Below, in pieces: positions 1 to 6,899 of a DNA stretch of 8,081 nucleotides. The notes beneath the pieces are model-generated. The model worked only from the letters and a program-made list of their open reading frames with translations, had not been told where the DNA came from and ran no database searches. Position 1 is the first letter of the stretch, and every line of letters begins with the position of its first letter. A program made the translations under genes and the position numbers. Origin of the DNA: Methanoregula sp. (GTDB taxonomy: Archaea > Halobacteriota > Methanomicrobia > Methanomicrobiales > Methanospirillaceae); contig PNBP01000131.1 in NCBI GenBank assembly GCA_003136075.1, positions 1 to 8,081 of the forward strand. Reading direction: 5' to 3'.

Positions 1-58
1 CGCTGCTTCCGCCACCGCCGCCATTGTTGTTGCCGCCGCTGCTTCCGCCACCGCCGCC
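1..58 (-). repeat. Direct repeat encoding Gly/Ser/Asn linker
   Basis: A 22-bp unit at 1-22 recurs exactly at 37-58, separated by a stretch encoding Asn and Gly. On the minus strand the two copies encode Gly-Gly-Gly-Gly-Ser-Ser type linker within the PKD protein. Such low-complexity linkers often join ectodomain repeats to a C-terminal module, and their length can vary between strains by slippage. The array may continue past the left edge. Confidence 0.8.
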
Positions 59-2506
59 TCCGCCACCGGCTGCTGATGTGGCACCGACAATGCCACCGCC
101 GGAGAATCCGGGCGGTGTGAAGGTGAACCATTGATTAAATACGTCAGCCACTCCCCATGTGGGGTAAAGTGCTGTTGTCGTCCCGGCATGCGTCCACATG
201 ATGGCCGTGTAATTCGTGCTTGCACTAGACGGCGAACCATGATAGCTGTTGTACCACCAGACTGGCACGCTCATGTTCAGTGTCCCGCCGGTGATGGTAT
301 CTGCGGAGGTGATATTGATAGTTGCTATCGAGCGGTACCCGGTCGAGCCGCTGGTAAGGTTACCTGAATATACTGGATCCTCCGTTGTCGGGTTCGGAAT
401 CGTTATTGCCAGGTTGAACGGGTTTGTCGTCCAGTTAGCTTCGTTAAGGGTGGACTGGATATGCATCGTTATACCGTTGACAACCGACGTCGTGTCAGGC
501 AGGACATATTGCACAGAGGTAATGGTCCCGTTGATGTTGCCACCGGCCGTGTTGACATTACTCATGGTCACAATGACCTGAGTAAAACCGGTGACATTGG
601 TCATAGTGAGGATATTTCCTCCTGATAAGGTGCAATTCCCACCGCTTACGGACAGGTTGGCGCCAAAAGCGTTTGTAGTCCCGTTGATTGTAGCACCTGG
701 TGATGGAGCCGGCGGAGCGACCCTTTCAGATGCAACAATGGAATAGAGTGCAGAAGTTCCCGTGCCTGATGCATTCGTGATGGAAAGATTGACATTATAG
801 TTTCCTGCGGTTCTAAAGGTAAATGACGGGTTCGCAACTGTTGATGTATTACCCTCACCGAACACCCACAAGTATGCGGTCGGTACAAGTGCATCCGATG
901 TCGTGGAACTGAAGGCAACCGTGAGAGGCACATCGCCGGATGTCTTGTCGGATGTAATGACCGGAACCGGGACTGACGGGACAGTAACAGTTATGTAAGC
1001 CACCTTTGTCGTGGAATTTGATTCCAGTGGATTGCTTCGGGTCAGGACTACCGTCTTTGGGCCAGCAGTTGAATAGGTAACCGTCGGGTTTTGGTTCGTT
1101 GAGGTAGCAGGTGAGGCACCGGCACCAAAGTCCCATGACCAGCCGGTGGTGAACCCGGTCGTTGTACCGGTGAAGGTTACCGTCTGACCGGTCATAACAG
1201 AAGTCGGGGTCCCGGTGAAGTCACCGAGTGGTTGGTTATAGACATTTATTGTCGCGCTTGCCGAACTCGCTCCCACGGTTTTATTGACCGTGAGGGTGAC
1301 GGGATACGTACCGTTGGCAGTATACTGGTGCACCGGGTTGGAGGTCGCTGTGCTGTTGAGATATGAACTGTCACCGAAACTCCAGTTCCAGACTTGTGGA
1401 GATCCACTTGACCCATCGGTGAAGAGGACATACCCATTAGTCCTGATGGCGGTTACATTCGGGGTAAATGCTGCAGTCGGTCCTGCGATAACGGTGACCG
1501 TATGCGTCACCGGAGTAATGGATCCCGCGGGATCAGATACCGTGAGGGAGACTGTTTTCGACCCGGTTGTTGCATATGTACAGGTTGGGTTGGCTGCTGT
1601 CGATGTTGCCGGGGTAGCACCAGAACCAAAGTTCCAGGCATAGGTCAGGCTTGATCCAGTGGTGGCCGACGTGAAGGTTACCGTGGCCCCGGTCCCTACT
1701 GGTGAGGGATTTGCCGAAAAGTCGGCAGTGGGTAAATCATAGACATTGATGGGGGTGGTCGTTGTTGTCGATCCACCGGCATTTGATGTCATCAAAGAGG
1801 CTGTAAAGGACCCGGCAGATCCATATGGGTGGGCTGGTGGATTCTTGTTTGCAGGAACTGTCGTATTGTACCAGGAGGTTCCATCACCGAAACTCCAGTT
1901 CCAGGAGGTTGCAGTGCCTCCGGAAGCAACATCTGTGAAGGTCACCGTGTTTCCGGTCCTGACATTCCCACTGACTGGATTTATTGTGAAGGTGTCCGTG
2001 GGTTTTGGTAATGCAGCAACGGTGAAGGTGCCATCGGTTCCAGTCACGGTTATAGAACCTGCATCGACATCAGCAAACGCGAAATTGGTAAAATGAAGAT
2101 TGCTGGTACCACCAGTTGGTTTGATTGCCCTGAATGTAATTTGAACAAGTGTGGAGGATCCAGATGTAATATTTGATGTATCAGAAGCCGTATCGTACCA
2201 ACCAAATCTGACTGTTCCCGGAACAGGTGTACTGGCTCCACCGGTGTTGGAGACCGTTGGTGAACCGATTGTTCCTGATACAGCAGAAACATATTCGATA
2301 ACAGTATTATCAAACTGCAAATCGAATCCCAAAGTATTGACTGGGGGTGTATTATCATTGTTAAACGTTACAGTCACAACAGCTGTAGTCCCATTGGCAA
2401 CATTTGCGGGGGAATTAAGCGTCAGGGTGCCATTTGCACTGGCAAAACCCACACATAAAATAAGAATTAGTACTAGCAAGCCAATCAGGCGGTGCATTTT
2501 AACCAT
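1..2506 (-). CDS. Secreted cohesin-like/PKD-repeat surface protein (C-terminus beyond window)
   Basis: The frame is open from ATG at 2506 to the left edge: 835 codons with no stop, so the C-terminus is missing. Residues 1-24 form a signal peptide (basic start, Leu/Ile/Val core, cleavage likely after ASA24). Residues about 25-163 are a cohesin-like beta-sandwich (GFDLQFDNTVIEYVS, VRFGWYD, LVQITFRAIKP). Five PKD-type repeats follow at about 170-256, 258-340, 342-423, 425-509 and 511-593, with cores WNWSFGDG, WNFGSG, WNWSFGDS, WSWDFGAG and LWVFGEG. Residues 595-800 are an unassigned Asn/Thr-rich region, then a Gly/Ser/Asn linker runs off the edge. The start at 2506 is preferred over ATG 2497 because it gives the same 26-residue leader length as the paralogue at 6913-7740. 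The likely role is a cell-surface protein that binds a dockerin partner; PKD repeats usually act as spacers. A C-terminal membrane anchor is likely but not visible. Domain calls are from motif recognition. Confidence 0.9.
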   Translation of the reverse strand, partial: MVKMHRLIGLLVLILILCVGFASANGTLTLNSPANVANGTTAVVTVTFNNDNTPPVNTLGFDLQFDNTVIEYVSAVSGTIGSPTVSNTGGASTPVPGTVRFGWYDTASDTSNITSGSSTLVQITFRAIKPTGGTSNLHFTNFAFADVDAGSITVTGTDGTFTVAALPKPTDTFTINPVSGNVRTGNTVTFTDVASGGTATSWNWSFGDGTSWYNTTVPANKNPPAHPYGSAGSFTASLMTSNAGGSTTTTTPINVYDLPTADFSANPSPVGTGATVTFTSATTGSSLTYAWNFGSGATPATSTAANPTCTYATTGSKTVSLTVSDPAGSITPVTHTVTVIAGPTAAFTPNVTAIRTNGYVLFTDGSSGSPQVWNWSFGDSSYLNSTATSNPVHQYTANGTYPVTLTVNKTVGASSASATINVYNQPLGDFTGTPTSVMTGQTVTFTGTTTGFTTGWSWDFGAGASPATSTNQNPTVTYSTAGPKTVVLTRSNPLESNSTTKVAYITVTVPSVPVPVITSDKTSGDVPLTVAFSSTTSDALVPTAYLWVFGEGNTSTVANPSFTFRTAGNYNVNLSITNASGTGTSALYSIVASERVAPPAPSPGATINGTTNAFGANLSVSGGNCTLSGGNILTMTNVTGFTQVIVTMSNVNTAGGNINGTITSVQYVLPDTTSVVNGITMHIQSTLNEANWTTNPFNLAITIPNPTTEDPVYSGNLTSGSTGYRSIATINITSADTITGGTLNMSVPVWWYNSYHGSPSSASTNYTAIMWTHAGTTTALYPTWGVADVFNQWFTFTPPGFSGGGIVGATSAAGGGGGGGGSSGGNNNGGGGGSS

Positions 2507-2560
2507 CACTCATCAAGCCTCATCGTAATATTCGTGTCTATTATGTTATTAACTTTTTCT

Positions 2561-2572
2561 ATTATTATATCT
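2561..2572 (-). promoter_or_regulatory. TATA-like box upstream of cohesin/PKD gene
   Basis: On the minus strand this reads AGATATAATAAT, preceded by a purine-rich GAAACT that could serve as BRE. Its centre is about 60 nt upstream of ATG 2506, which predicts a leader of roughly 35-40 nt. The leader ends in GAGTGATGG, a partial match to an archaeal Shine-Dalgarno sequence that sits better with the internal ATG 2497. Assignment is by consensus only. Confidence 0.35.
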
Positions 2573-2582
2573 AGTTTCTGAT

Positions 2583-2604
2583 GATAATTACATGTAAAAT
2601 TATC
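2583..2604. promoter_or_regulatory. Imperfect palindrome, possible operator
   Basis: The arms GATAATT and AATTATC flank an 8-nt centre, about 80-100 bp upstream of the cohesin/PKD start and just upstream of its TATA-like box. The position suits an activator or regulator site. The surrounding DNA is very A/T-rich, so chance dyads are common. Confidence 0.25.
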
Positions 2605-3030
2605 AAGAGAATGTAAAAGATATGAAATAATTTTTAGTAGATTTTTCAGGCAACACCAAAAAAGCCTTGACAATGATCTTCTTGTATAAATGTTAGTTAT
2701 TTAGAGTATATTGTCATATTAACAACCAATTTTTTTTTAAGGTATGACGGGGGAAAAAGACTATCGGATAACCAACATAGTTTTCAAAAAAATGAATCAT
2801 TACTGTAAGGAAACATGAATACGGAGTTTATTCACTGTGTACATTCTATCATAATTTGGTGACTGCACAGCTGCGTGAACAATCCAAAGGCGAAGTCCTA
2901 ATAAGTGTCTGAGTGAGCAATTAATATTCAAATAATATAAGATTTTTAGTCGCGAGAATGGAAGGATTCCCTTTATTTTTAATAATTTCAATGGTTTTTT
3001 TAATTTTATTGGCATATCAAAAATTTTTAA

Positions 3031-3080
3031 CTCATTGAAAATAAGGAAATTTCCAAATCACATGGAAAATCTTAAATGAG
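3031..3080. repeat. Nested dyad-symmetric sequence
   Basis: The outer 12-bp arms at 3031-3042 and 3069-3080 pair at 10 of 12 positions. The inner arms TTTCCA (3050-3055) and TGGAAA (3063-3068) pair perfectly around a 7-nt loop. As RNA or a cruciform this could form an interrupted hairpin. No adjacent gene explains it, and base composition makes chance a real possibility. Confidence 0.3.
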
Positions 3081-3173
3081 GGAATATTCACACCATCTCC
3101 GGAATTTTTTTTAGCCTTTCATTAAATAGGCACATGTTTAAAATGGTTCTCAGTTTTTATTGGGGCATTTTCT

Positions 3174-3181
3174 TTGAATCA
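3174..3181 (+). repeat. Left 8-bp target site duplication (TTGAATCA)
   Basis: TTGAATCA directly abuts the left inverted repeat of the element at 3182-3445 and is repeated exactly at 3446-3453, directly abutting the right inverted repeat. The exact adjacency on both sides is the usual mark of a transposition event. Confidence 0.85.
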
Positions 3182-3445
3182 GGTTCTGTTGAAATCCTCT
3201 TTTTCCTGTCATTCAATTAGTCTCTACAATAATTAGGAGGGTGACCCCCTCTTTCCCTAGAACGGGGGAGGCACCTCAAGGGGAGCATCCCCTTGACCTC
3301 CATTTTGCTGAGGTTTTTCATCACCTTTCTGATGATTATCGGAAACTATTGGATGCTGCTCAAGCGGCGGAGGCTAAAAGCACGATGTGCGAAAAAGCCC
3401 CCCCGGAGCGACTGCGTGTTTCTCTGTGAGGATTTCAACAAAACC
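3182..3445. mobile_element. 264-bp MITE-like non-autonomous element with IS6-like ends
   Basis: The left end GGTTCTGTTGAAATCCTC (3182-3199) and right end GAGGATTTCAACAAAACC (3428-3445) are inverted repeats matching at 17 of 18 positions. Both are immediately flanked by TTGAATCA in direct orientation. The element is too short for a transposase, so it would depend on one encoded elsewhere. The tip GGTTCTGTTG resembles IS6-family ends (IS257 and IS26 types, ...CTGTTGCAAA), and that family makes 8-bp duplications; other 8-bp families such as IS1595 are not excluded. The interior is visibly more G/C-rich than its surroundings and holds a strong hairpin (3267-3301). A 62-codon plus-strand frame (GTG 3241 to TGA 3429) ends inside the right repeat and resembles no protein I know. 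The insertion lies between the dockerin protease and the cohesin/PKD gene and breaks no gene. Confidence 0.85.
3267..3301 (+). repeat. Strong hairpin inside the MITE-like element
   Basis: TCAAGGGGA (3276-3284) and TCCCCTTGA (3288-3296) form a perfect 9-bp stem with a 3-nt GCA loop. Outer arms GGAGG (3267-3271) and CCTCC (3297-3301) extend it to 14 pairs across a 4-nt bulge. The symmetry means either transcript would fold. Its function is unknown; it could act as a transcription stop or as a structured part of the element. Confidence 0.7.
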
Positions 3446-3453
3446 TTGAATCA
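3446..3453 (+). repeat. Right 8-bp target site duplication (TTGAATCA)
   Basis: This is an exact copy of 3174-3181, immediately after the right inverted repeat. The pair defines the insertion site and shows that the insertion is recent enough for the duplication to be unmutated. Confidence 0.85.
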
Positions 3454-3463
3454 CGCATTAGAA

Positions 3464-3482
3464 TAAAACGGAGTTAAAAATA
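3464..3482 (-). terminator. T-tract terminator candidate after protease gene
   Basis: On the minus strand, 15-35 nt past the protease stop, the sequence reads ATTTTTAACTCCGTTTTATT. Archaeal RNA polymerase commonly terminates at such T-runs without a hairpin. The spacing fits, but the sequence context is generally A/T-rich. Confidence 0.35.
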
Positions 3483-3496
3483 TGGAGATTTCGGAT

Positions 3497-6400
3497 TTAT
3501 AGGTTCCGCGTTCCGAGATAGTTCTGGAAGACAAATGATGCATCGGACGGAAGGAACTGGTGATTTGTCCCGGCAACATCCGCATAGTCATACGTTGGAA
3601 GGACATTCCTGGATCTCAGGTAGCACTGGAATGTGAATGAAGCATCGGACGGAGTTATAATCCCATCACCCGTGGCATCCCCTCGCAGGGTCCCCTTGAA
3701 CGTGATATTGAGTGTCTTGCCGTTACTTTGAGAAGGTACAATGGCTACCACCGTCGCATTTGTTGCCGTGTAGAAGGCACTTGAATCAACCGTGAAGGTG
3801 CCGGTCGTGTATTGGTAAGACAGGGGAACTCCGTCAAGTGTGACATTCATGGGATTGTTCCCGTTCGCTGTCATGCTGACAGTCAGTCTCGGCGGAATTT
3901 CCACGCCGACCGCTACCGTGTCATTGCCGGCAACCTGCATGGTATAGGCCAAGTATTCCTTCGTCCCTGCCGTCGAGTTGCCGTTGACGGCCCCGGTCGG
4001 TGCCGTGTAGGTTGTGGTCATCCCTGAGACCGCCGTCCCGTTCTCTGACCATCCCATCACCGGGGCATACATCTGCCCGAGCTGCGCCAGCGTTACATTT
4101 ATCATCCGTTGGTCCTGTCCTTTCACGATAACATCTCCGGACACGTTGACATAGCCTGGTTCCGAAAGGTTCACCATTACCATATATTGCGAGCCGATTG
4201 ACAGCCCACTAAAGCTTGCGTAATCCATGCCACTCCATGTTGTGCTGTCAATCCACGTGCTATTGGAGAGCGTGATCGTATCTGCACTCAGGTAGCCTCC
4301 GCTGGCATTCTTCACCGTGACGAAAATACCCGGTACTCCGGCCGGGGGCGATGGCGGCATCGATGGCGGGGCCCTTACCCTGATGGTAGTTGACTGTGTC
4401 GAAATGTTGCTGCCACCGGCATTCGTTGCGTTCAAAACGACAGCGTAGGTGCCGGCATATTGGTATGTATATGCAGGGTTTTGAGTAGTCGAGAAGTTCC
4501 CGTCACCAAAACTCCAGTTCCAGCTTACCGGTGAACCGGCCGAGGTATCGGTGAACTGGACCGTCAGGGGAGCGGTACCGGAGACCGGCGCTACAGTAAA
4601 AGATGCGACCGGAAGTGTCCGGGTAAATGCCTTGACACAGACGTTTGTATCCGGGAAGAGATAGGTTCCGTTATTCTTGAGCGTTGTGATATCATTCCAT
4701 GAATTCCCGTTGCTGCTGACAAAGCTTTCATTGGCTTTTGCAGTTGCCTTGCTCGAATAATACGGCACAGGGTATTCTATTGCCGCATATGCATTATAGG
4801 ACGGGTTGGCCAGGTTGATCGCAACAGAAAATGCAGTTCCGGTGCCAAGATAAACCGCAGGAGAGACCGGAACAGTGTGGTAACCGGCATTGCTGAACGT
4901 TCCTGAACCTGACCAGGCTGCACCGTGGCTGCTCATCACGGATGCGGTATCCGGGTCCCTGAACACATATGCCTGATAGGTGGTGTTCGTGTCCGTCGTG
5001 TAGAAACTGATGGCGGAGAGTGCCTCTGTCCCGTTGCTGGTGAAAAGATTTGCAATCCACCCGGATGCAGGATTGCCGTAATAGGTTTGTTCGGTCATCC
5101 CCAGCGGGTCATACTGGTAAACAGTGTCATAATTTTGCGGCGATTCAGCGGTAAACACCGCATTGTCATCTGTGCCGACCTGCGTGTCGTAGTAGGAGAT
5201 ATTAAAAAACCCGCTGCTCCCCCACCCGGTCCCCCAGCTGTTCTCGGCGATGAACGCACCATTGCCCGGTGGGACCAGAGCAAATTTATTCCTGTCATAG
5301 TTGTCATCCCATCCCACGATGGTCACCATGTGGTTCTGGTCTGCATTTCCATTATAGTAATACGAGCCGGTGGCTTGGTTCCAGATCGTGGAGTTCTGCT
5401 CGTCCATAAAAAGGTCCGTCGTCACGGCCCCGTAGGCCAGGATTGCGTTCTTGATATTGGCGTTGTCAGCGAAGTTCTGGCGGGGCGGGATGAAGTAGAC
5501 ATCCTGGATGTGTTTTTTTGCAGGTATGCCCACAGGTGAAACTCCTGAATGTGCATTGTAGGGATCGTCCGTTTCGTTGACCGGGCCGGTCCAGCGGGCA
5601 AGATATGCCGTGGACATCCACGTATTCCCGCCATCATCCTGGTTCCGGTCATAGCCCTGCGGGTATGCGCTGGAGAGGAGGTTTTTCATATTATTTTCAG
5701 AGAAATCCCACGTCTCACCTGGCAGCAGGTACGATTCCAGGGAGTCATAAACGGCAAACGCCCAGCAGGCATTCGCGGACGCCTGGTCCTTTACCGGTGG
5801 GACTTTTCCTGAACTTCTGAGGTCATAGGACGATGGTAATACACCCCCACCTACAACAGGGGGTGACCCTTTGGACAGGGGGGGCGATCCGGTTTTCCCG
5901 GCAACAAAAGTTCCGTGGAGATATGACATGCTCACCGGAGGGGGTATCAATCCCAGTGCATGACCGGAGCCCGTACGAGAAGATCCGACAAGAGATGCCG
6001 TGCGGGACGTGGTTCCCGGTGATTGTTGCTGGTGGGACTGGACATACCGGAGGAATTTCTGGTTGACCGGTGCCATGTTTGCTGGGAGGCGTCTTCCGAG
6101 AATTTTCTCGGTGTTGAGTTCAGAACCGTTCCGGCTGACTGATCCAGGTGCCGATCCAGGTCTGGTCGGTTGTGCGGAGGAGATATTAGTGGAGATATTT
6201 TCCGAAAGAGTGGCCGTTGTGGTGGACGGGAGCACGACCGTTTTATTGGGTGTCTCCGTTGGGATGGACGTGACCAGTGATGCTGAAGAGTTTTCCAAGT
6301 ATGTGGGGGGAGAGCCCGGTATGACCGTAACGGGAGTGGTATTATCAGATGGTGCCGGGGCAGTTGTATCTGAAGCTATAACCAGGGTAGAAGATTCGGT

Positions 6401-6544
6401 TACGTTTGTTCCATTTATCGAACCAGTGACATTTGCATCCGGCCCGGCACTGGCATGCAGGCAGACGAAAAGGAGGAAGAAAATAATGAGAGCACAGCCG
6501 GATTTTCCGGGATGAAAAACTCTCTCATGTTCGGAGCACAGCAT
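3497..6544 (-). CDS. Secreted papain-family (C1A) cysteine protease with lectin-like, PKD and dockerin-like domains
   Basis: Extracellular endopeptidase, numbered from ATG 6544 (1015 aa); an in-frame TTG at 6553 would add three residues. Residues 1-33 are a signal peptide ending HASA. Residues 34-145 are a Ser/Thr/Pro stalk with nine N-X-S/T sequons. Residues 150-235 resemble the leader of this protease family (APVNQKFLRY, LGLIPPPVSMSYL). The papain domain (about 235-465) has oxyanion Gln254, catalytic Cys260 in CWAF, His405 in NHMVTIVGWDD and Asn435 in ENSWGTGWG, so all four key residues are present. Residues about 475-642 match the lectin-like domain often found after such proteases. Then come PKD (644-725, WNWSFGDG), a Pro-rich linker, a carboxypeptidase-regulatory-like sandwich (739-820), an unassigned Thr-rich region and a dockerin-like domain (955-1015). 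That last domain has loop DATGDGIITPSD and two SDASF.FQ.YL..RN repeats. It probably docks onto the cohesin-like proteins encoded on both sides. Confidence 0.93.
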   Translation of the reverse strand: MLCSEHERVFHPGKSGCALIIFFLLFVCLHASAGPDANVTGSINGTNVTESSTLVIASDTTAPAPSDNTTPVTVIPGSPPTYLENSSASLVTSIPTETPNKTVVLPSTTTATLSENISTNISSAQPTRPGSAPGSVSRNGSELNTEKILGRRLPANMAPVNQKFLRYVQSHQQQSPGTTSRTASLVGSSRTGSGHALGLIPPPVSMSYLHGTFVAGKTGSPPLSKGSPPVVGGGVLPSSYDLRSSGKVPPVKDQASANACWAFAVYDSLESYLLPGETWDFSENNMKNLLSSAYPQGYDRNQDDGGNTWMSTAYLARWTGPVNETDDPYNAHSGVSPVGIPAKKHIQDVYFIPPRQNFADNANIKNAILAYGAVTTDLFMDEQNSTIWNQATGSYYYNGNADQNHMVTIVGWDDNYDRNKFALVPPGNGAFIAENSWGTGWGSSGFFNISYYDTQVGTDDNAVFTAESPQNYDTVYQYDPLGMTEQTYYGNPASGWIANLFTSNGTEALSAISFYTTDTNTTYQAYVFRDPDTASVMSSHGAAWSGSGTFSNAGYHTVPVSPAVYLGTGTAFSVAINLANPSYNAYAAIEYPVPYYSSKATAKANESFVSSNGNSWNDITTLKNNGTYLFPDTNVCVKAFTRTLPVASFTVAPVSGTAPLTVQFTDTSAGSPVSWNWSFGDGNFSTTQNPAYTYQYAGTYAVVLNATNAGGSNISTQSTTIRVRAPPSMPPSPPAGVPGIFVTVKNASGGYLSADTITLSNSTWIDSTTWSGMDYASFSGLSIGSQYMVMVNLSEPGYVNVSGDVIVKGQDQRMINVTLAQLGQMYAPVMGWSENGTAVSGMTTTYTAPTGAVNGNSTAGTKEYLAYTMQVAGNDTVAVGVEIPPRLTVSMTANGNNPMNVTLDGVPLSYQYTTGTFTVDSSAFYTATNATVVAIVPSQSNGKTLNITFKGTLRGDATGDGIITPSDASFTFQCYLRSRNVLPTYDYADVAGTNHQFLPSDASFVFQNYLGTRNL

Positions 6545-6570
6545 CGTTGTCAAGTATCAGAAGGTACATG

Positions 6571-6582
6571 AATAAATTTATC
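6571..6582 (-). promoter_or_regulatory. TATA-like box for the protease gene
   Basis: The minus strand reads GATAAATTTATT, centred about 32 nt upstream of ATG 6544. Archaeal transcription starts about 22-27 nt past the TATA centre, so the mRNA would be leaderless or carry a leader of only a few bases. This agrees with the absence of a Shine-Dalgarno match before the start. Confidence 0.4.
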
Positions 6583-6777
6583 GATTTTCCAGATGGATGC
6601 CAGAATTAACTTTCGTGTATCTTTATGAAAAAATATGATTGCCTACTGCCCTTTCATCAGTCAAAAACATCGGATTATAATTTTTGAGGAAGAACTGGAA
6701 TAATTGATTTTCAGGAACACGGATGCATTGTCGACCATGTCATGGACTCATTTAAACACCTGAAGACCAAATTCCTT

Positions 6778-6811
6778 TATAGTCCAGTGTTTGTCGGATC
6801 AAAGGACTATA
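6778..6811. repeat. Inverted repeat / stem-loop
   Basis: TATAGTCC (6778-6785) and GGACTATA (6804-6811) are perfect 8-bp arms around an 18-nt loop, extendable by a T-G and a T-A pair. It lies midway between two genes, about 230 bp upstream of the protease start. It could be a regulator site, an RNA processing signal or a relic of an insertion end. Confidence 0.45.
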
Positions 6812-6889
6812 GATTTACTGGCACCTCCACCGGACCTGTGAAATCGTAATCACCGATCCATTGTATACCCACAGAATTGAATGATAATT

Positions 6890-6899
6890 TTTAAAAAGG
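6890..6899 (-). terminator. T-tract terminator candidate after small cohesin gene
   Basis: About 14 nt past the stop of the 275-aa gene the minus strand reads CCCTTTTTAAAAATTATC. The T-run fits archaeal intrinsic termination and would separate this gene from the protease gene, which has its own TATA-like box. Confidence 0.35.

Larger units (their letters stand above)
2507..3173. other. A/T-rich intergenic region, no supported gene
   Basis: About 670 bp lie between the cohesin/PKD start and the MITE-like element. It is strongly A/T-rich. It contains the TATA-like box and palindrome listed separately, a run of nine T (2730-2738), a perfect GGAAATTTCC palindrome (3045-3054) and a nested dyad at 3031-3080. 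A 71-codon minus-strand frame at 2800-3015 is Lys/Leu/Ile-rich without a recognisable domain, as expected from chance in such DNA. I see no RNA gene. Confidence 0.7.

Noticed and set aside
1..58. CRISPR-like or regulatory repeat at the left edge
   Set aside because: The two 22-bp copies are in frame and encode a Gly/Ser linker of the PKD protein; low-complexity coding explains them.
2453..2455. Lipoprotein signal at Cys18 of the cohesin/PKD protein
   Set aside because: The residues before the Cys (LILC) lack the small residue expected at -1, and an ASA cleavage site follows, which matches the paralogue.
2668..2738. Small RNA with TATA box and T9 terminator on the plus strand
   Set aside because: The TATA-like GTATAAAT (2684-2691) would start RNA only about 25 nt before the T-run, and the TGACAAT/ATTGTCA stem is short with a 35-nt loop.
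2800..3015. 71-codon minus-strand frame
   Set aside because: Very A/T-rich region, Lys/Leu/Ile-biased composition, no ribosome-binding site and no domain; expected by chance.
3241..3429. 62-codon plus-strand frame as a gene
   Set aside because: It lies wholly inside the MITE-like element, ends in the terminal repeat, begins with GTG touching the putative ribosome-binding bases, and has no recognisable domain.
4925..5539. 204-codon plus-strand frame opposite the protease
   Set aside because: It is antisense to the papain and lectin-like domains, whose catalytic motifs are intact on the minus strand; long antisense frames are common opposite such genes.
6000..6515. 171-codon plus-strand frame
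   Set aside because: It mirrors the Ser/Thr/Pro-rich stalk and signal peptide of the protease on the opposite strand, with no start signal or domain of its own.
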